A model generated the notes under the pieces. That model searched no databases, was not told the origin of the DNA, and saw nothing but the letters and a program-made list of their open reading frames with translations. 12,077 bases of DNA, taken from NCBI GenBank assembly GCA_038240875.1, contig JBBRGG010000101.1, positions 1 through 12,077 of the forward strand. The letters are read 5' to 3'. The position numbers and the translations under genes are program-made. Source of the stretch: JBBRGG01 sp038240875 (GTDB lineage: Bacteria; Planctomycetota; Phycisphaerae; Phycisphaerales; UBA1924). This document shows positions 7,117 through 12,077 of this stretch, piece after piece; position 1 is the stretch's first letter; the number at the start of each line of letters is the position of its first letter.

Positions 7117-9411
7117 ATGACGGTTCCGAGCAATGTGGCCCACTACTCCGTCGAGCGCGAACTTGGTCGCGGCGCGATGGGTGTGGTCTACCTAGGCCGC
7201 GATTCTCGCCTTGGCCGTTCTGTCGCTCTCAAAACTATGCCCGCCCTCGTTCACGACGACCCCATACGCCGCGCACGTTTCGAGCGTGAAGCCACCACCC
7301 TCGCCGCCGTCAACCATCCAAACATCGCCGCGATTTTCGACATCGCCGAAGCCGCAGGCGCCCTTTACCTCATCCTCGAGTTCGTCGATGGTCCAACCCT
7401 TCGCGACCGCATCAGCGCCACCGGTGGGGCCAATGGCTCTCTCCCACTCGAACAAGCCCTCGACATCAGCCGTCAAATGGCCGCAGGCGTCGAAGCCGCC
7501 CACTCCGCAGGCGTCGTCCACCGCGATCTTAAGCCCGACAACGTCAAGATCCGTCCCGACGGCGTCCTCAAAATCCTCGACTTCGGCATCGCCCGCGCCA
7601 GTATCACCCAGTCCGTGCCCAAAGACATGGACACCGCCGACATGCCCACCGTCGAGATTGATCGCTCGACCGCCAGCACATCAATCGGCAGCATCATGGG
7701 CACCCCAGGCTACATGTCTCCCGAGCAAGCTCGTGGCGAAAACGTTGGCAAGCCCTCCGATATCTGGTCCATGGGCTGCATCATCTACGAATGCCTCACC
7801 GGCACCCTCGCCTTCCCAGGCTCCACCGTCGCCGACGCTCTCGCCGCGACCCTCACCGCCGAACCCCAATGGGACATGATCCCCGCGCGAACTCCGCGCC
7901 GCGTTGTCGAGCTCGTCCGCCGCTGCCTTGTCAAAGACGCACGCCGACGCTTCGGCGACGCAGGCGAGGCTCGCGTCGAAATCGAATCCGCCATTTCCGA
8001 ACTGCGAAACCCGCAATCCTTTGGCACCGCCTCCTTCGATCGCGCCAGCATGGCCGTCATCATCGCCGCCGCCGATGAAGATCTCAACGCGCCAGCAAAG
8101 GGCAATCTTCCCGACGACACCAACAACCTCTTTGCTCCGCCCATCGCGCCCTTCGTCGGCCAGGAAACCGCCGTCCGCGAAATCCTCCAAGCCTTTCGCG
8201 CCTCACGCCTCGTCACGCTCACTGGACCCGCGGGCGTCGGCGCAACACGCATGGCCCTCCGCGCCGCTTCCCCAGCCCGCGAAGAATTCGCTCGCGCCGG
8301 CGGCGCTTGGCTCATCGACGCCGCCCCCGTCAGCGATCGTGAATTCATCGATCAAGCAACGCTTCTTGCCCTTGGTGCTAAACGCCGCCAAGATGAGCCC
8401 ACCATCGATGCCCTCGCACGCCGTATCGGTCCACTCAACACACTCTTGATCCTTGATCAATGCGCTGTCTCGCCCAACCCCGTCGCCTTGCTCGCCGCTT
8501 CGCTTATCCCCGCGTGCCCGGGCTTACGCATCCTCGCGATCAACACCGAAGCCTTTGGCATCGAAGGCGAATCCGTCGTCCCAGTTGCACCCTTGGGTTG
8601 CCCACTCCCCGAAGACGCAGGCACCGACGGCGCACGTGGCAAGTTTGAGGCCGGCAAGCTCTTCATGGAACGCGCCGCTCACTCCGGCAAACGTATCGGT
8701 TCCGAAGACGCCGCGCACGTCGCACGCATCTGCAACAAGCTTCGCGGCTGGCCATTCGCCGTCGAACTCGCTGCGGCCATGTCGGGCACCATGGATCTGG
8801 CAACGCTCGATTCCGCCCTCGATCAACGGCTCATGCTCACCTCGGTTCCCTCGCCTGATCGCCTCACCAAGCTCATGATCGAATGGTCCTACGACCAGCT
8901 TTCCAGCGTTGACCGGGGCTTGGTTCATCGCATCGCCATGTTCTCTGGGTGGTGCTCGCCTCGTGCGCTCGCCGCCGTCGCTGGCGCGCCCGATTCATTC
9001 CCCGATCCCGCCAGTGATTCAATTACCGGCGGCCCCATCAGCGCCGCCGAAGTCAAGATTCACGACCTATGCATCAAGCTCGCCGCCCGTGGCTTGATCC
9101 GCCTGCGCCCGAGCAAATCCGGCGACGCGCTGGGCGCTCGCTATCGCGTTCACGAAGCCGTTCGCGCCCACGCCCGCGACCTCATGCAATCCGCTGGCGC
9201 CGCGCCACTGGGTAAACGCCTCGCCACTTATTCCCTGCGACTGTTGGAACAAAGCGTCCCTCGCCTTGTTGGCCCAGGCCGCGCTGGCTGGCTCGCGCGC
9301 CTCGAACAAGAACACGCCGCGATCATCAGCTCCATCGACTTTGCCGACGAAGAAACTCGCACAAAGCTGCGCGAGCTCATCACCGCTTGGCGTAGCAGTC
9401 GCGAGTTCTGA
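7117..9411 (+). CDS. Ser/Thr protein kinase fused to a STAND-like predicted ATPase module
   Basis: This 764-residue protein has a complete Hanks-type kinase domain (about 10-290): glycine loop GRGAMGVVY (17-25), K39, alpha-C E58, HRDLKPDN (135-142), DFG (155-157), and an activation loop rich in Thr/Ser ending GTPGYMSPEQ. All catalytic residues are present, so it should be active. A short linker leads to a predicted-ATPase/NB-ARC-like module (about 340-640) beginning APFVGQE. The P-loop reads GPAGVGAT (370-377): the family lysine is Ala376. A Walker B-like LLILD (443-447) and the LRGWPFAVELAAA helix seen in such ATPases follow. The end (RLEQEHAAI...) is where related proteins begin long TPR arrays, but here the protein stops about 25 residues later. 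There is no membrane segment, so it should be cytoplasmic. The ATP-grasp gene starts two bases after the stop. The kinase call is sure; the role of the ATPase part, perhaps protein binding only, is inference. Confidence 0.93.
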   Translation: MTVPSNVAHYSVERELGRGAMGVVYLGRDSRLGRSVALKTMPALVHDDPIRRARFEREATTLAAVNHPNIAAIFDIAEAAGALYLILEFVDGPTLRDRISATGGANGSLPLEQALDISRQMAAGVEAAHSAGVVHRDLKPDNVKIRPDGVLKILDFGIARASITQSVPKDMDTADMPTVEIDRSTASTSIGSIMGTPGYMSPEQARGENVGKPSDIWSMGCIIYECLTGTLAFPGSTVADALAATLTAEPQWDMIPARTPRRVVELVRRCLVKDARRRFGDAGEARVEIESAISELRNPQSFGTASFDRASMAVIIAAADEDLNAPAKGNLPDDTNNLFAPPIAPFVGQETAVREILQAFRASRLVTLTGPAGVGATRMALRAASPAREEFARAGGAWLIDAAPVSDREFIDQATLLALGAKRRQDEPTIDALARRIGPLNTLLILDQCAVSPNPVALLAASLIPACPGLRILAINTEAFGIEGESVVPVAPLGCPLPEDAGTDGARGKFEAGKLFMERAAHSGKRIGSEDAAHVARICNKLRGWPFAVELAAAMSGTMDLATLDSALDQRLMLTSVPSPDRLTKLMIEWSYDQLSSVDRGLVHRIAMFSGWCSPRALAAVAGAPDSFPDPASDSITGGPISAAEVKIHDLCIKLAARGLIRLRPSKSGDALGARYRVHEAVRAHARDLMQSAGAAPLGKRLATYSLRLLEQSVPRLVGPGRAGWLARLEQEHAAIISSIDFADEETRTKLRELITAWRSSREF

Positions 9412-9413
9412 GC

Positions 9414-10487
9414 ATGACCGATTCCAATCAAACAATGACGCCTTCTGCTAGTTACCCAAGCGCTAATCCAAGCGCCAACCCTCGTGCTGTTCGCGCCATG
9501 GAACGCATCCTGACCCAAGCCGCCATCGCCCGCGGCTACGCCGTCCTTCCAATCGGTGGCGGCCCCGAAGCCCCCGCAAACGCTGGCTGGATCCTTCGCT
9601 TTACTCGCACCAACCCCGACGCCTCACTCACCATCCGCCACGCCCACGGCTTCTGCCTTGACCTCAACCCCGCCGCGACCCACATGCTCGCGCATGATAA
9701 ATCAGGTACCGCCGACGCGCTCCACGCCGCCAACCTTCCCGCCGTTCCACACCGCGTTTATCTCCACCCGCGCCTTGGTCCCTATGTGCCACGCTCAGGA
9801 AATTGGCCCGAGATGCTCGCCTTCGCCGAGTCCCACAACTTCGATATTGTCGCCAAAGACAACACCGGTACCGGCGGCTACGGGGTTCGCCGCGTCCGCT
9901 GCGCTCGCGACCTCGAACGTGCCGCCTACGACCTCTTCCAACGCACCCACGCAATTGCTCTCTCCCCCTATCTCGAAATCACCAACGAAGTCCGCTTTAT
10001 CATCCTTAACAACACCATCGAGCTCGCCTACGCCAAAGAGCGCCTCTCTGTCCTAGGCGATGGCGTCTCCACCGTTCTCGAACTTCTCGCTACTTCGCTA
10101 GGCGTAACAGGCCGTGATCGCGTCGCACGACTCCTCTCCGAAGCCGATCACGAAACCCTGCCAACGCTCGCAACCGTCCCAGCAAAGGGAGCATCCGCGC
10201 TTCTGAATTGGAAGCACAACCTAGGCCAGGGCGCCATCGCGCGAACCATCGTCGACCCACTCCGTGAAACCCCAGCCCTCGCGCAACTCGCGTTAGATTC
10301 AGCTCGTGCCATCAACCTCGTCTTTGGCAGCGTCGACGTCGTCGTTACCGATTCAGGCCCCAAAGTTCTCGAAATCAACGCTGGCGTCATGATGGAAGCC
10401 CTCGCCAACGACTCCGCCGAAGGTAACGCGATAGCCACACGCATCTATTCCAAAGCGCTCGATTGCATGTTCGCGCCACAGATCTGA
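9414..10487 (+). CDS. ATP-grasp ligase, RimK/cyanophycin-synthetase-like
   Basis: ATP-grasp enzymes join a carboxylate to an amine or thiol through an acyl-phosphate. This 357-residue protein has the fold's landmarks: VAKDNTGTGGYGV (K148 and the glycine loop, 146-158), EVRFII (192-197), the adjoining AYAKERLSVLGDGVSTVLEL, which resembles the same part of cyanophycin synthetase and GshA-GshB-type ligases, SVDVVV with D308, and KVLEINAG with metal ligands E320 and N322. Residues 1-25 are a Ser/Asn/Pro-rich tail containing a 12-bp imperfect tandem repeat (9458-9481, Ser-Ala-Asn-Pro twice), and the true start could be a later Met (M8 or M29). No Mur-ligase domain follows, so it is not a full cyanophycin synthetase. 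It begins two bases after the kinase stop, which implies co-transcription and perhaps translational coupling. The substrate is unknown; a peptide or amino-acid ligase role is inference. Confidence 0.85.
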   Translation: MTDSNQTMTPSASYPSANPSANPRAVRAMERILTQAAIARGYAVLPIGGGPEAPANAGWILRFTRTNPDASLTIRHAHGFCLDLNPAATHMLAHDKSGTADALHAANLPAVPHRVYLHPRLGPYVPRSGNWPEMLAFAESHNFDIVAKDNTGTGGYGVRRVRCARDLERAAYDLFQRTHAIALSPYLEITNEVRFIILNNTIELAYAKERLSVLGDGVSTVLELLATSLGVTGRDRVARLLSEADHETLPTLATVPAKGASALLNWKHNLGQGAIARTIVDPLRETPALAQLALDSARAINLVFGSVDVVVTDSGPKVLEINAGVMMEALANDSAEGNAIATRIYSKALDCMFAPQI

Positions 10488-10549
10488 CTACCAGTGTCAA
10501 TACCCAGCTTCAATCATCACTTGCTGTCTTGAGCGTGTACTCTCCAAGC

Positions 10550-11608
10550 ATGTTCGGATCGCACCTATCTATCGCCGGTTCCATGCTCAACGCCTTGAAT
10601 GAAGCCGAATCACTCGGCCTTGATACCGTTCAAGTCTTCACCAAAAACCAGCAGCAGTGGAAGGCCCCGCCACTCGATCCCGCGATGGCACGCGACTTTG
10701 TTGCTCGCACCAATCAACTCACTTGGCAAGGCCGCCTCGTCAGCCATGCTTCCTACCTCATCAATCTCGCGAGCGTCAACGACGGACTCTGGCACAAAAG
10801 CATCGACCTCATGACCCTCGAGATCGAACGCTGCCACGAGCTTGGCATCACCTTCCTCGTTCATCACCCCGGCTCCCACGTCGGCGGCGCACTCGAAACC
10901 GGCCTTGATCGCATCGTCGATGCCTATCGCACACTCTTGAAGCGAACACAAGGGGTCAATGTCGTTTCCTGCCTCGAAGGCACCGCCGGTGGCGGCTCCA
11001 CCATCGGCGCTCGCTTCGACGATCTCGCCACGCTCCGGTCGCGCATCGTCGAAATAACCAACACGACAACACGCGTAGGCATCTGCCTTGATTCCTGCCA
11101 CCTGCACGCCGCCGGGTACGACATGTCTACCGCGGCGTCGGCTCGCGCTGTCCTCAACGATTTCGACTCAACCATCGGCCTAGCCCATCTCCGAGTTTGG
11201 CACCTCAACGATAGCAAGGGCGCACTAGGCTCCAAACTCGACCGCCACGAACACATCGGCATTGGATATGTTGGTGGCGGACTCGCAGACGGCGGACTCA
11301 ACGAAACAGGCTCCCTCAAAGCCATCGATCCAAACAACGACACCCTCTACGTCGCCGCCACCTCAACAACGCAAAGAGCCAAACCCGCTACCAAACCTCC
11401 CGCCAAATCAAAATCGGCCACCACTTCAACCCCCACTACAACTTTCAACCAAGCCCGACTCGAAGCCAGCGGCTTTGCCGCCATCCTCGCCGAACCAGCC
11501 TTTGCCAAAGTCCCAAAAATCATGGAAACGCCCAAAGAAGACGCAACCGACGGCTCACCGATGGACTCTACCAATCTTCGCAGGCTCAAATCGCTCCTAC
11601 CAAGCTAA
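10550..11608 (+). CDS. nfo: endonuclease IV (AP endonuclease) with a family-atypical insert
   Basis: Nfo cuts DNA 5' to abasic sites in base excision repair and uses three zinc ions in a TIM barrel. All nine ligands of the E. coli enzyme have counterparts here: H66, H106, E143, D181, H184, H218, D231, H233 and E326, in the motifs SHASYLINL, HHPGSH, LEGTAGGGS, LDSCHLHAAGYD, WHLNDSKG, LDRHEHIG and KIMET. The product is 352 residues against 285 in E. coli. The excess is mostly an insert of about 60 residues (245-303) between the DRH motif and the last helix/strand (GFAAILAEPAFAKVPKIMET), part of it low-complexity Lys/Pro/Thr/Ser. ATG 10550 was chosen because MFGSHLSIAGSM aligns with the family N-terminus. 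An in-frame ATG at 10463 would add 29 residues overlapping the previous gene. The 62-base gap after the ATP-grasp gene leaves open whether it belongs to that operon. Confidence 0.93.
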   Translation: MFGSHLSIAGSMLNALNEAESLGLDTVQVFTKNQQQWKAPPLDPAMARDFVARTNQLTWQGRLVSHASYLINLASVNDGLWHKSIDLMTLEIERCHELGITFLVHHPGSHVGGALETGLDRIVDAYRTLLKRTQGVNVVSCLEGTAGGGSTIGARFDDLATLRSRIVEITNTTTRVGICLDSCHLHAAGYDMSTAASARAVLNDFDSTIGLAHLRVWHLNDSKGALGSKLDRHEHIGIGYVGGGLADGGLNETGSLKAIDPNNDTLYVAATSTTQRAKPATKPPAKSKSATTSTPTTTFNQARLEASGFAAILAEPAFAKVPKIMETPKEDATDGSPMDSTNLRRLKSLLPS

Positions 11609-11784
11609 CTGGCTCCCGCACTTTTTTCTCCAGAACTAGCTAACTCCCACGTCTGTATAGAGCCAGAACTAGTAATCGCCGATACTGGACCGATAAGCAC
11701 GCTCCGAACCGCGATATGCTCATGCGTTCGACCGTTTCACACACTTGACCCCGCTTCTTTTGCCTGATCTCTTTGGAGCACTTC
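11609..11784. other. intergenic region with a 10-bp direct repeat
   Basis: CCAGAACTAG occurs at 11630-11639 and 11663-11672, 33 bases apart. AGCTAACT also occurs twice (11603-11610, overlapping the nfo stop, and 11638-11645). A T6 run at 11622-11627 follows nfo, but I see no stable hairpin before it, so an intrinsic terminator is not supported. The promoter of the next gene must lie here but is not obvious. Confidence 0.35.
11775..11778 (+). promoter_or_regulatory. ribosome binding site of the lipoprotein gene
   Basis: GGAG lies six bases before the ATG at 11785 and selects it over the in-frame TTG at 11773. Confidence 0.5.
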
Positions 11785-12060
11785 ATGCGCCCAGCTTCGA
11801 CTGCCAAGCCCTCTACTCGCAGCCTCATCAAGGCCCCTTCTCGCAACTTTTCTCCTTGCTTCACTCCCAAGATTCAATTCAACCTCTCGCACGCTACCGC
11901 CGCCAGCCTCATCGGCGTCGCCCTCGCTCTTTCCACCGGCTGCCAAGCCTTCGACGGCACCAAAGGCGGCAAAGTTCCCACCCCTCCAACCCGCCCCACC
12001 CCCCGCAACGATGGCTCCCAAACAGGTCGTCCGCCCCCCGGCCTAGCGACCCAAAGTTAA
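11785..12060 (+). CDS. small putative lipoprotein
   Basis: I do not recognise a family for this 91-residue product. A long polar, basic N-terminal region (about 37 residues, rich in Ser, Thr, Lys and Arg) precedes a hydrophobic stretch, AASLIGVALALSTGC. That looks like a lipoprotein signal with Cys53 as the lipidated residue, although Ser at -3 is not the best lipobox residue and the N-region is unusually long. The mature part would be only about 38 residues, rich in Pro, Gly, Thr and Arg, without predicted structure. ATG 11785 is supported by GGAG at 11775-11778; the in-frame TTG at 11773 is less likely. The rest of the window (12061-12077) is non-coding as far as visible. Confidence 0.6.
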   Translation: MRPASTAKPSTRSLIKAPSRNFSPCFTPKIQFNLSHATAASLIGVALALSTGCQAFDGTKGGKVPTPPTRPTPRNDGSQTGRPPPGLATQS

Positions 12061-12077
12061 ACCGCACCAATCAAACA

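Noticed and set aside
8215..9411. Premature truncation of the kinase protein by a frameshift losing a TPR domain
   Set aside because: The ATP-grasp gene starts two bases after the stop and is complete, and no TPR-like sequence is seen in another frame, so the short end looks native.
11622..11627. T6 run after nfo as an intrinsic terminator
   Set aside because: No GC-rich hairpin precedes it.
1..12077. A defence island, prophage or mobile element
   Set aside because: No integrase, transposase, terminal repeats, tRNA attachment site or known defence gene is seen; most of the genes are housekeeping or ordinary chromosomal families.

Overview
The window is most likely chromosomal DNA of a planctomycete, plausibly the Phycisphaerae branch. 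This rests on gene content and C-ending codon use: a Hanks-type kinase fused to a predicted-ATPase module, exported amidohydrolase pairs, a class III fructose-bisphosphatase and a flagellar motor pair. It is an inference, because no rRNA or marker gene is present. No tRNA, rRNA, CRISPR array or insertion sequence was seen.

Layout. (1) 1-1772, plus strand: motA (5' end outside the window) and motB, the flagellar stator genes. Both are broken: motA has an in-frame stop and two compensating frameshifts, and motB has no visible start codon and one frameshift. The 3' part of motB is open and encodes an OmpA/MotB-type C-terminal domain. (2) 1812-4753, minus strand: two tandem exported amidohydrolases two bases apart. 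The upstream copy keeps its metal-binding histidines. The downstream copy has lost every ligand I can align and carries an Ala/Pro-rich insert, so it looks like a pseudoenzyme. (3) 4879-6852, plus: class III fructose-1,6-bisphosphatase (gluconeogenesis), divergent from the amidohydrolases. (4) 7117-10487, plus: a Ser/Thr kinase with a C-terminal STAND-like ATPase module whose Walker A lysine is alanine, followed two bases later by an ATP-grasp ligase. These two form a probable operon. (5) 10550-11608, plus: endonuclease IV (Nfo) with all nine metal ligands and an unusual insert of about 60 residues. (6) 11785-12060, plus: a small putative lipoprotein.

The genes do not form one obvious pathway: central carbon metabolism, DNA repair, signalling, motility and export sit side by side. 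The most system-like units are the kinase/ATP-grasp pair and the live/dead amidohydrolase pair. The most puzzling stretch is the damaged motAB region, where both genes need the same one-base correction at a T6 run. That could be real decay, polymerase slippage, or base-calling error near a contig end.
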